NCBI RefSeq assembly: GCF_049243985.1
Contig: NC_135371.1
Coordinates: 203,501 to 267,500 of the forward strand
Direction of reading: 5' to 3'
Length of the DNA: 64,000 nucleotides
DNA from: Paroedura picta
Taxonomy: Eukaryota; Chordata; Lepidosauria; Squamata; Gekkonidae
Below the pieces are notes generated by a model. It did not search any database and was not told the DNA's origin. It saw nothing but the letters and a program-made list of their open reading frames with translations. Both the position numbers and the translations under genes were made by a program. Positions 18,237 to 27,612 of this stretch are shown here, one piece after another (the stretch's first letter is position 1; every line of letters starts with the position of its first letter).

Positions 18237-18888
18237 CCCTCCTCCTCCTCCTGCTGCTGCTGCTGCTGCTCCTCCCGCCGGCGAGGCCTCGGGGGGCCCC
18301 CCCACTTTGCTGCTGGGCCGGGTCAGGGGCGCATGGCCCGGGCGGGGCGGGGGCGCCGCCGGGAGTGCGGGGGAGGGGGCTACTGCATGGCGGGGGGGCG
18401 GGCGGCGCGCCTAGACCAGCCCAGCCCAGCCCCCTCCGCGCCGGCAGCAGGAAGCGGCGGAGAAAATGGCGCCCTCCGAGGCGGCCGGCCGGCCGGGCGA
18501 GCGAGCGAGCAGCAGAGGCGGCGGGCGGTCGGGCAGAGGCCGGCAATTCCGGGCGCGGCGGTGTCGTCGGAGGCGGGCGCGTCGGGCGGGGCGGCGCCCG
18601 GGCGGATCTCGGCGGGCGGGGCGGCGGATGCCTCCGGATTGGGCTGCCGGGGGGCACTGGGGCGCTGCGCGGGGGCTGGGCGGGCGGCGCTACGGAGGCC
18701 GGGAGGAGGAGGAAGAGGCGGGTCCGGAGAGCAGCGGCTCGCTCGCCGAGGATGGCGGCGGATTGAGTCCGCCCACCCGCGTCCGCTCTCTGCTGCTCGC
18801 TCGCCCAGTCGCGCGCGCGCCGCCTCGCCGGCCACAAGCCTTCCTCCGCTCCAGCGAAATGGCGCCTCTCGGCCTGCCCCCGACCGCC

Positions 18889-18896
18889 CTTATATA
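18889..18896 (-). promoter_or_regulatory. BRD2 TATA box
   Basis: The minus strand reads TATATAAG inside an otherwise GC-rich island. A start about 25-30 bp downstream (near 18865) would give a 5' UTR of roughly 630 nt. An inverted CCAAT box (ATTGG, 18915-18919) is close upstream. Confidence 0.65.
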
Positions 18897-18899
18897 GAC

Positions 18900-20600
18900 G
18901 CCAGCTCGCCGCCCATTGGCCGGCAGAGCCGCTGACATCACCGTCACGCCCAGGCCCGCCCCTCTGCCGGCTCAGACGAACCCCGCGGGCGGAGGCGGAG
19001 AACAGGCCGAGGAGCGATTGGTCGACGCCGGGATCAATCACTCCTCCCGCGTCCGCCTCCTGTTGTGTGGTCCCGGCCGGCCGTCCCCGGCACCCAGCTC
19101 CCACATTGGCCGGCCCTGCCATTCGTTGCCGCCCGATTGGCCGGCCGGTCACGCGGGGGCGGGGCGACCCTTGGGAAGCGGCCGTTGGCTGTTGGGGCGC
19201 GCGCGCTCTCTCTCCCCCCCCCTCTGTCTAGGCGCCGAGGGGGGAGGGGCGGAGGTGCCATTTTGTGGCCGCCGGAAAAGCGGGACGCGCACAGGGTGGC
19301 CCGGGCCGCGGTAGCCGCGGGGATACAGCCCCACCGCACGCCGCGCGGGACGCTCTGAGGGCCCCGAGGGCGAACCCCGCCCCCCCCGCGCCCCTCCCCC
19401 TTCACGCCGGCAAGGGGGGGGGGGAGCGGGGGCGCCAAGCCCCAGAGCCGCCCCCCCCTCGGAAAGGTCTCCCCGGGCAGCCCGCCCGCTCGGCCTCCGC
19501 GCCCCCGGTGACGCAGCACTTTGCACGGGCGCCATCTTGGCAGGGAGGGGGAGCGGGCCGGAGAGGGAGGCCCCCCCCCGCGTTACCCGGGTCCCGAGGC
19601 CGCCGTCCGGAGGGGGCTTCACGGAGCCCCTCCTCCCCTAGCCGCGCTCAAATAACGGGGGGGACGGGGGACCACGGGACTGCCGACTCCCCCCTTGCCC
19701 GTGACATAAGGCCGCGGACCCTTTAAGCGGCCTCCGCCCCGGCCTGACTCTCTGGCTTTCCCATTGGGCACAAGGCTCCTGGTGAGGCGGGACCAGCGTC
19801 TTGATTGATAGCTTCCTCGGCCTCCCTCCCCGCCGCAGCCGGATCACGTGACGCGAAAGCACTCACACCATTGGCCACCGGAAGGGCCCCGACCCGACAG
19901 GCCCCACCGCGGCCCACTCCTACGAAAAACTCACCGTCAGTCCTCCGAGGGGGTGAACGAGAAAGACGGAAGAAAAGCAGCCGGGGAACGAAAGCGCCGC
20001 GGCCGCCGCCGGACGGGAAAATCACAGGCCGCCGACGTCACCGCTCCCGGATTGGCTCCGCGCCGTCACGTGACGCCTTCCGCCGTTCCCAAGGGCAGAG
20101 CCGAATGTCCGGGGAGGGGCGCGTCCCTCCCCGTGGAAAAGAAAAGCCGCCGAAACGGAGAAGCCCCCCTTCTCGCGAGAAGAAAGTGGGGGCGAGACAG
20201 CAGCCCCCCCTCCCCCGCCGCGGTCCCACTTTGGGGGGTGAAGTCAGCATGGCTCCCGCGACGCCCCGCGAGGCAGACCGCGCATGCGCCGGGTGGGGCC
20301 GGACGCATGCGCGCTGCCCTCCTGCTGCAGTCCGGCACTCGACAGGGAGCCCCTCCCCCCGTCCTTGGGCGCCTGCAGAGCGACGCGTGGTTCGGGGGCA
20401 TGTGCAGAGTGCCCGCGCGCCTGAGCCCGGCGAGACACCCGTCGTGTCTCCTCCCTTTGCCTCCCCTTCCGGAATGGCGCGGAGAGCGGGGCGCAGGAAA
20501 GAAGCCCAGCGCGGGCGGGGAGGGGGGAGATGCACGTTCCGGAGCAGAGGGGGTGGCCCGGAAGGGAGGCCGGCAAAGCAGGGCGGGGGAGGCTGGTAGG
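18900..20600. promoter_or_regulatory. BRD2 upstream CpG island with clustered sites
   Basis: Several ATTGG (CCAAT on the minus strand) motifs: 18915, 19017, 19105, 19136, near 19763, near 19873 and near 20050. Two palindromic E-boxes TCACGTGA lie at 19844-19851 and 20066-20073. Two NRF1-type sites (GCGCATGCGC at 20280, ACGCATGCGC at 20303) and a YY1-like GCCATCTTGG at 19531-19540 are also present. CpG is dense throughout. This looks like a broad housekeeping promoter and possibly a second or divergent start. Confidence 0.65.
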
Positions 20601-21760
20601 TTCCTCCCTGCTGCAAACGGATGCCACGGCCAGAAGCGCCTGGCCGCAAGAGGGACCCCCCTTCCGAAAAGCTTCGCAGTGAGCAAAGCGGAAGGGACTC
20701 TGTGCCACCCCCGGGGGAGGCCCGGGGATCCTCGGCTTGCGAGGACAGCTCCTCCCGCGACTGCAGCGATCGGCCCGCGTGTCCCGTCCGCCGCCTCCCC
20801 CACCCCAGAAAAGGGCTGCTTGGGTTCTGGGGCAGAGAACCCCAGTGAGGGAGGCCCCTGCCATCCCCAAATCTCCAGATGGCCGGTGGAAGCACCTTCA
20901 GAGTCCCAGCCCAGCTCCTTATGTACGGAAAAGGTGCTCCCGGAGCCAGGGCGGGAGGAGTCCGGGGAAGGAGCACGGAGTGGTGGTGTCCTGTGGAGGG
21001 ACATCGGACAGAACAGCTTGCAAAAAGCACAGCCCCCAGCCTCCCCCATGTGGGGTCAACAGTGACATGTCAGAGAAAGGGAAACCTTCGGGAGTCTCCC
21101 AGGGCCCCAGGCCTTGCACTGTCTCTCTGTGCCCTGGAGACCCCAGGCCAGGGAAGGAGGCACCCAGCAGAGGACATCCAAAGGCAAGCAGCCACCCTCC
21201 CCACGTGGGAACCTGGAGCAAGGCATGCCAACCTCCAGGCAGGGCCTGGAGACCACCCAGAGTGAGAACCCTTCTGCAGGCTACAGAGACCAATTCCTCT
21301 GGAGGGGAGGAACAGCTGCTATGGAGAGGGGGTACTCCCTGCTGGACTCTGGCTCATTCCACAGCTACAGACAAAGACGGCTCTGCCCACCTGAGTCTAT
21401 CCTGTTCTTAGCAACTGTGCCCCATTCGCGCCCTCTCTCCCCCCCTTGTCAGCCCACAATCCCATCAGCAAGTCACAGAGGTCTGCAGGGAAGGAACACC
21501 TGGAACTTCCTGACATGTGCGAACACCACTGTGGGTGTGACTCATTGCAAGGAATGTGTTGCAGGTCAGGGTCAAGCAAAATGTGATCTCTGGGCAGGGC
21601 GAGGCTGGGGCAGTCCTCCCCTGTCCCTCTTCCCCCCCCCCACCTCTTCCCTTTCGGGCAGGGGGCTGTGCCTTACAGGAATGCCTGACCAAAACGGCGG
21701 GAAAGCAGTTGACCCTGAATAAAAAAGGTAACCAGAAAGGCTGAGATTAAAGAATAGGAG
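20600..21760. other. Intergenic, no gene recognised
   Basis: GC-rich DNA falling off from the island. Long open frames here on both strands have biased composition and no family resemblance; they look like composition effects. Confidence 0.45.
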
Positions 21761-21767
21761 ACTAGAC

Positions 21768-22119
21768 CTTGTAGTCGGGGACCGCCTCCGAGGGTGGGAG
21801 AGAGCCGGCGGCCCGGCCACAGCAGCTGCACATAAACGCGCACGCGCAGTTGCCGCGCATGCACGTTTTGCCGCTAGGTGGCGCTAGCACATATGCAGAA
21901 CAGCCGCACATGCGCGTTTTCGCCAGCAGGGGGCGCAAACACGCATGCGCGGCGGCTCTGCGCGTGCGCGTTTGTGTCGCTGGCGTGCCAGCGGCCACGC
22001 CTGCCCCTTCCCCCCTCTTGCTGCGGGGGGAGGGGGAGGTAGGCGCGGCCGCTGGCGGCCCGGGACCCTGGCCTTAACGGCCCGATACCGGGCCGCAGCC
22101 CGGGGGTTGGGGACCTCTG
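21768..22119. mobile_element. Non-autonomous hAT-like element with tandem CTCF-like units
   Basis: Flanked by an exact 8-bp duplication GACTAGAC (21760-21767 and 22120-22127). The right end GGGGGTTGGGGACCTCTG matches the element at 134-403. Inside are about three diverged units of roughly 52 bp, each starting near GCATGCRCGTTTT; the first two contain CCGCTAGGTGGCGCT and CGCCAGCAGGGGGCGC. Confidence 0.75.
21871..21936 (+). promoter_or_regulatory. Two CTCF-like binding motifs, same orientation
   Basis: CCGCTAGGTGGCGCT (21871-21885) and CGCCAGCAGGGGGCGC (21921-21936) both fit the CTCF core (CCASYAGRKGGCRC), the second almost perfectly. They lie 50 bp apart in a transposon between BRD2 and DMA. 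Binding is inferred, not shown. Confidence 0.6.
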
Positions 22120-22429
22120 GACTAGACTACAGCCAAGGCCACAGAGCTTATGCACAGGATGTCACAAAAATGTTACAGTGACCTGCCACAACCAAATTCC
22201 TCGGGTTCTGCATACAGGAGTACCTTATCCTAGCATACGGAAAAATATCCCAACACATACATACAGGTCAAAAGGTCCAAATTATATCCCAACGCATTTC
22301 AATTCATAGCCTTCCTCAGTGGGGAAATCCAAACTGAGCATTTTCTCAGTTGGGCAAAATTCAGGGTATGCAGAATGGACCTAAAACTGACCTCATGCAA
22401 CATAGACTGTACTCACACTAAGATGTTCA

Positions 22430-22645
22430 CCTGTGCACTAAATGGCGATACATGGTAGATTCTCCATCTTCGGAAATTTTTAAACATACGCTGGATAGCC
22501 ATCTGACGGAGAGTCTGATTCTGTGAATGTTCAAGGGGTGCAGGGTTACGGTGGGTGAGCGATTGGGATGTGAGTGTCCTGCATAGTGCAGGGGGTTGAA
22601 CTAGATGACCCTGGAGGTCCCTTCTAACTCTGATTCTATGCTTGT
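22430..22645 (+). mobile_element. CR1-type LINE 3' end
   Basis: The tail has GTGCAGGGGGTTGAACTAGATGA, CCTGGAGGTCCCTTCTAACT and CTGATTCTATG, a different subfamily from the 1457 copy. Confidence 0.8.
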
Positions 22646-22765
22646 AAAAAGTAACAGGGACACTGCTTCAAGGGCAATATTTCAAAAGCCCATGGATCAG
22701 TTGAGGCCCGTTCCACAGAACTCTAAGCTCATGGACAGTGGTCAGGAACAGGATGGGAAGCATCA

Positions 22766-24655
22766 TAGAATCAGAGTTGGAAGGGGCCATACAGGCCATC
22801 TAGTCCAACCCCCTGCTCAACGCAGGATCAGCCCTTAGCATCCTAAAGCATCCAAGAAAAGTGTGTATCCAACCTTTGCTTGAAGACTGCCAGTGAGGGG
22901 GAGCTCACCACCTCCTTAGGCAGCCTATTCCACTGCTGAACTACTCTGACTGTGAAAATTCTTTTCCTGATATCTAGCCTATATCGTTGTACTTGTAGTT
23001 TAAACCCATTACTGCATGTCCCTTCCTCTGCAGCCAATAGGAACAGCATCCTGCCCTCCTCCAAGTGACAACCTTTCAAATACTTAAAGAGGGCTATCAT
23101 GTCCCCTCTCAACCTCCTTTTCTCCAGGCTGAACATTCCCAAGTCCCTCAACCTATCTTCATAGGGCTTGGTCCCTTGGCCCCAGATCATCCTCGTTGCT
23201 CTCCTCTGTACCCTTTCAATTTTATCTACGTCCTTCTTGAAGTGAGGCCTCCAGAACTGCACACAGTACTCCAGGTGTGGTCTGACCAGTGCTGTATACA
23301 ATGGGACTATAACATCTTGTGATTTTGATGTGATGCCCCTGTTGATACAGCCCAAAATGGCATTTGCGTTTTTTACCGATACATAATACTGCCTGCTCAT
23401 GTTTAGTTTATAATCCACAAGTACCCCAAGGTCTTGTTCACACACAGTGTTACCTAAAGCATATCCCCCATCCAGTAGGCATGCTTTTCATTTTTCTGAC
23501 CCAGATGCAGAACTTATCTTTATTAAACTGCATCATGTTCTCATTTGCCCATTTTTCCATTGTGTTCAGATCTCATTGAACTCTGTCTCTATCTTCTGGA
23601 GTATTTGGCAGTCCTCCCAATTTGGTGTCATCTGCAAACTTGATGAGTAGTCTCTCTACCCGCTCATCTAGATCATTAATAAATATGTTAAAAAGTACCG
23701 GGCCGAGCACCGAGCCCTGAGGTACCCCGCTACTCACCTCTCTTCAGTCTGATGAAACACCATTGACAACAACTCTTTGAGTGCGGTTCTCTAACCAATT
23801 CCCTATCCACCTAACTATCTGAAAATCCAGATTGCAGTCCTTCAATTTATCCATCAGCACATCATGGGGAACCTTATCAAAAGCTTTACTAAAATCCTAA
23901 AAAAAAAGTAAACTACATCAACCGAATTGCCATGATCCAGCAAACCTGTTCAAAAAAGGAAACCAGGTTGGTCTGGCAGGACCTGTTGGAGACAAATCCA
24001 TGCTGACTTCCTTGGATCACCAAATTGTCCTCCAGATGTTTGCAGATCGCTCCCTTTAATATCTGCTCCATTATCTTCCCCACAACAGAGGTCAGACTCA
24101 CTGGTCTGTAGTTTCCAGGGTCATCCTTCCTCCCTTTTTTGAAGATTGGGATAACATTTGCTCGCTTCCAGTCCTCCGGGACATCTCCAGTCCTTAAAGA
24201 GGTCCCGAAGATGATGGACAAGGGTTCTGCAAGTTGTCCAGAAAGTTCTCTGAGCACTCGGATGCATTTCATCCGGCCCAGGGGATTTGAACTCATCCAG
24301 TGCAGCTAAATGCCTCTCGACAACCTCTCTATCCATATCAACCTGCCACCCAGTCACTATCTCTTGGTTACTGCCATCTCTAGATGTGCCTAAACCCTTT
24401 GACCTGTGGGAAAAAACAGATGCAAAATAGGCGCTAAGCCTTTCTGCTTTCTCTGAATCTTACATTAGAGTTTGTCCATCCGCACCCAACAGTGGGCCTA
24501 TTGCCTCCTTTACTTTACATTTGCTCCTCACATAACTAAAAATCTTTTCTTGTTACAGTAGGCTTCCCTGGCCAATCTTAGCTCATTCTCAGCTTTGGCC
24601 TTTCTGGTGATTGATCTACAGTGCCTAGTAACCTGTAAGTACTCTTCTTTATAGC
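22766..24655 (-). mobile_element. CR1 LINE, about 1.9 kb, RT domain present but broken
   Basis: The 3' end is at 22766 (AGAATCAGAGTTGGAAGGGG). The minus strand encodes from 24357 down: LDEFKSPGPDEMHP, LFKDWRCPGGLEASKCYPNLQK, NVIPIFKKGRKDDPGNYRPVSLTSVVGKIMEQIL, then, after a broken middle, the catalytic-domain remainder and the long C-terminal frame 23445-22843 (DLGVLVDYKLNMS...FSWML). The frame is broken between about 23450 and 23950. 5'-truncated before the endonuclease. Confidence 0.92.
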
Positions 24656-24659
24656 TCAG

Positions 24660-24842
24660 TCAGAGGCTGGAATGCAACTGGTGAAGCTTTCCCTGTTGAA
24701 AAAGCATCCTGTCCCTCAACTGCCTGGGAAGGTAGGGAGCTCCCCCTCAGTGGTGGTCTTCGAGCAGTGGCTGGGCAGATCCTTATCCTGGATACTTCAG
24801 GCTGATCCTGCATTGAGCAAGGTTGGACTAGATGACCTCTAG
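24660..24842 (+). mobile_element. CR1-type LINE 3' end
   Basis: GGGAGCTCCCCCTCAGTGG, CTTCGAGCAGTGGCTGG, then AGGTTGGACTAGATGACCTC. Lies head-on against the 5' side of the preceding CR1. Confidence 0.75.
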
Positions 24843-24984
24843 GAATAAATTAACTTAAAACTTGCTGCTTCTGCTGAGCTCTGCTGGAAAATGCAAACTC
24901 CCCTCCATTGGTCAGCACCCTTGACCCCACCCCTTCCTAAGTTGCTCTGAGTAGTTTGTCGGTAGCTGAATGGCCAGGATCTGT

Positions 24985-25262
24985 TCCTACAAGTAGTAGA
25001 AGAGTTAGTTATCTTATGCCATGTTTTCTGTACCAGAAAGAGACTCAAAGTGGTTTCCAATCATCTTCCCTTTCCTCTCCTCACAACAGACACCCTGTGA
25101 AGGAGGTTAGGCTGAGAGGTCTAAGAAAGCTGTTCTATTAATGCTATGACTGGCCCACGATCCCCCAGCTGGCTGCATGTGGAGGAGGAGTGGGGAATCT
25201 AACCCAGCTTGCCAGATTTGGAGCCACTGCTCTTAGCCGCTACACCATGCTGGCTCTCATAT
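24985..25262 (-). mobile_element. tRNA-derived SINE, older copy
   Basis: Same family as 6133-6421, read on the minus strand (head GAGAGCCAGCATGGTGTAG at 25258, tail near 24990), but with many substitutions. Confidence 0.8.
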
Positions 25263-25384
25263 ATGTGGGCAAAAGCGTTCTGGGGATTTATTCCAGCTTG
25301 ACAGGAAGCTCACCCAGAAGTTGACCTTCTGACACAACACAGCAAAGTCCCCAAGCATCAGCCACTTGACCAAAGTCGGTGTAT

Positions 25385-25945
25385 TGGAAGGATCTTTAAT
25401 TCGCTCCTGCAGAGCGGATTAAATAAAGGAGTAAGGGCTGTTGGGGAGGAGTTAGGGCGGGCTCTGTCCGGGATAAAAACTCGGAGGGCCCAATCAGGAG
25501 CCGCGAAGTGCCTCCTGATTGGGCCCTCCAAGTGTCCATCCACAGCCAAGCCGCCAAGGGGGAGCTGCGCAAAGCGCGCCTCCCCCTTGGTGGCTTGACC
25601 AGCCCTCGCCTGGCCAGCTGGGGACTCTGAAAGTCCTCCGGCACCGGCACTCCTCCATCTTCAGAAAGGAGCAGGGACGCCGCGTCAAACACACGCTGCC
25701 CCGTTGGCTCCCGCCACAGCCTTATGGAGCCGCGGACCCGCCCCCGCAACAGGCCGCTGCGACCAGCCACCCCACCCGGACGCACCCACAACCTCGCCGG
25801 GATGCTGCACGGCTGCTGACACCGGAGCCGCCCACCCCACGGAGCCAGGTCGGCCGCGACCGCCCGGACCACTGCACCAGGTCCGGCCCCGCAACGCCTT
25901 CCTAGCGCCCGCCGTATTCGCACTACAGTGGGCTTAGTTTCTAGT
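25385..25945. repeat. GC-rich repeat of unknown family, copy A
   Basis: Starts near CGCTCCTGCAGAGCGGATTAAATAAAGG and contains an 18-bp inverted repeat (GGAGGGCCCAATCAGGAG and its complement) at about 25482-25530, then a C-rich body. It is similar in layout to 33005-33690. No protein recognised. Confidence 0.45.
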
Positions 25946-26267
25946 AATAAAATAAAATAAATTGGATAATGTGACTGTAAGGCAATGGTAATGTAATGGG
26001 CTTTTGAGTTCAACTTCCTGGTTTTGGGATGAGATAATTGCCAGCAATCCCCTTACAGGAATGTTTCCCCCTTGTCTGGTGACAGATGGGGCAAACGGTG
26101 AGGTGGCAGCCTTTGATCACTGACATAGTTTTATTTCTCCTGTGTTTTTGTGAACTACAACTGAATTCCAGGGGGTTGACTGGCTGTTTTGACAAAGAAT
26201 TATATGGCTGTATTTGGGTGTGCGACACAGTTTACTAATTTAACAGAATTAATCTTTGCTATATAAT

Positions 26268-26508
26268 CCCACTTTGGCCACCTCATGAGAAGGAAGGACT
26301 CCCTGGAGAAGAGCCTAATGCTGGGAGTGATTGAGGGCAAAAGAAGAAGGGGACGACAGAGAATGAGGTGGCTGGATGGAGTCACTGAAGCAGTCGGTGC
26401 AAACTTAAATGGTCTCCGGGGAATGGTAGAGGACAGGAAGGCCTGGAGGATCATTGTCCATGGGGTCACGACGGGTCGGACACAACTTCGCACCTAACAA
26501 CATATAAT
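26268..26508 (+). mobile_element. RTE-BovB LINE 3' fragment
   Basis: Begins at CTTTGGCCACCTCATGAGAAGG and ends CACCTAACAACATATAAT. Encodes the BovB C-terminus (HLMRRKDSLEKSLMLGVIEG). About 95% like the copy at 457-740. Confidence 0.9.
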
Positions 26509-26524
26509 CCCACTGCCATGTAGG

Positions 26525-26612
26525 TAGTTCTTAGTCTGAGGAAGACTGCTTACACTTGAAATCTCACGCCTTTAATAAATCTTTGTTGGCCTTAAAGGAG
26601 CTAGTGGACTCT
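26525..26612 (+). repeat. Dispersed tail repeat (same family as 955-1062)
   Basis: CTGAGGA, GAAATCTCACGCC, TTTAATAAATCTTTGTTGGCC and AAAGGAGCTAGTGGACTC follow in the family order. Confidence 0.5.
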
Positions 26613-26751
26613 TTTTTTGTGTGTGTGCTACTTATTTATTGTGGTACTTCAGATCCATTTGAATCTCTCCCAATGTGAGGTATGTGGGTCTAAGAGAGCT
26701 CTGACAAAACTGAACACAGGATCAGCCAGCTTGTTGCATGGGGAAGATACT

Positions 26752-27252
26752 CATAGAATCCTAGAGTGGGGCCATGCCGGCTATCTAGTCCCACCCCCCA
26801 TCTAGTCCCACCCCCTGCTCAGTGCAGGGTCAGCCTCAGGCATCCAGGAGAAGGATCTGTCCAGCCGCTGCTTGAAGACTGCCAGTGAGGGGGAGCTCCC
26901 CACCTCCTTAGGCAGCCCCTTCCACTGCTGAACTAGACTCCTAGAATCCTAGAGTGGGAAGGGGCCATGCAGGCCATCTAGTCCCACCCCCTGCTCAGGG
27001 CAGGATCAGCCTCAAGCATCCAGGAGAAGGATCTGTCCAGCCGCTGCTTGAAGACGGCCAGTGAGGGGGAGCTCCCCACCTCCTTAGGCAGCCCCTTCCA
27101 CTGCTGAACTAGACTCACAGAATCCTAGAGGGGGAAGGGGCCATAGAGGTAATCGAGTCCCACCCCCTGCTCAGTGCAGGATCAGCCTGAAGCATCCAGG
27201 AGAAGGATCTGTCCAGCCGCTGCTTCAAGACGGCCAGTGAGGGGGAGCTAAT
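26752..27252 (-). repeat. Tandem array of CR1 3' tails, three units
   Basis: Three head-to-tail copies (about 176-187 bp) of the reverse-complement CR1 end: AGAATCCTAGAGTGGG..., TCTAGTCCCACCCCCTGCTCAG, AGGATCTGTCCAGCCGC and GGGGGAGCTCCCCACCTCC. A similar two-unit array lies at 54935-55290. It ends about 250 bp before the DMA X box. Confidence 0.85.
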
Positions 27253-27500
27253 CCAAGGGACAATTTAAGAGTCCGGAGCCAGTTCTGGAAATTAGCGACA
27301 GCTGCTGTCCTCCCCCCATCCCCCATCAGTCTCCCGGAATGCCCACCGGAGTTGGGCCTTGGGGACGGCCGTCTGGCACGGCAAGGCTTTAGGGTGCCCT
27401 GGGGGGGGGACTCAGAGCTGGGGGGGGGGCGTGCTGGCTGTGGGGTGCGCGCCGCCAAAACGCTCCATCTCTCCCCTGCCGGCGGTATCCGGCGGCCTCT

Positions 27501-27558
27501 GCCTGGCAACCGGTGACGATAGGCGGCGAGGCAGGCCATTGGCTGCGCGGGCCATTGG
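27501..27558 (+). promoter_or_regulatory. DMA X/Y-box promoter module
   Basis: X1/X2-like GCCTGGCAACCGGTGACGAT (27501-27520) is followed, about 18 bp on, by an inverted CCAAT Y box ATTGG (27538-27542) and a second at 27554-27558. This is the class II enhanceosome layout bound by RFX, CREB-like factors and NF-Y and activated by CIITA. The ATG follows at 27613. Confidence 0.75.
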
Positions 27559-27612
27559 CTGCTCCCTCTGGGCTCCCCTCCCCGGCTCAGAGCGGCCCCT
27601 AGTCCGGCCGGG

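Noticed and set aside
18237-18305. N-terminal extension of BRD2 upstream of MLQNV (GTG start, Ala/Gly run)
   Set aside because: No ATG in frame; the extension is the translated CAG repeat, and human BRD2 begins at MLQNV.
19848-21065. Plus-strand open frame of 405 codons and long antisense frames in the BRD2 island
   Set aside because: GC-rich composition effect, several frames open at once, no splice or domain evidence.
20600-27250. A TAP, PSMB or class II DO gene between BRD2 and DMA
   Set aside because: All coding-like signals there are LINE ORF pieces; no transporter, proteasome or class II domain found.
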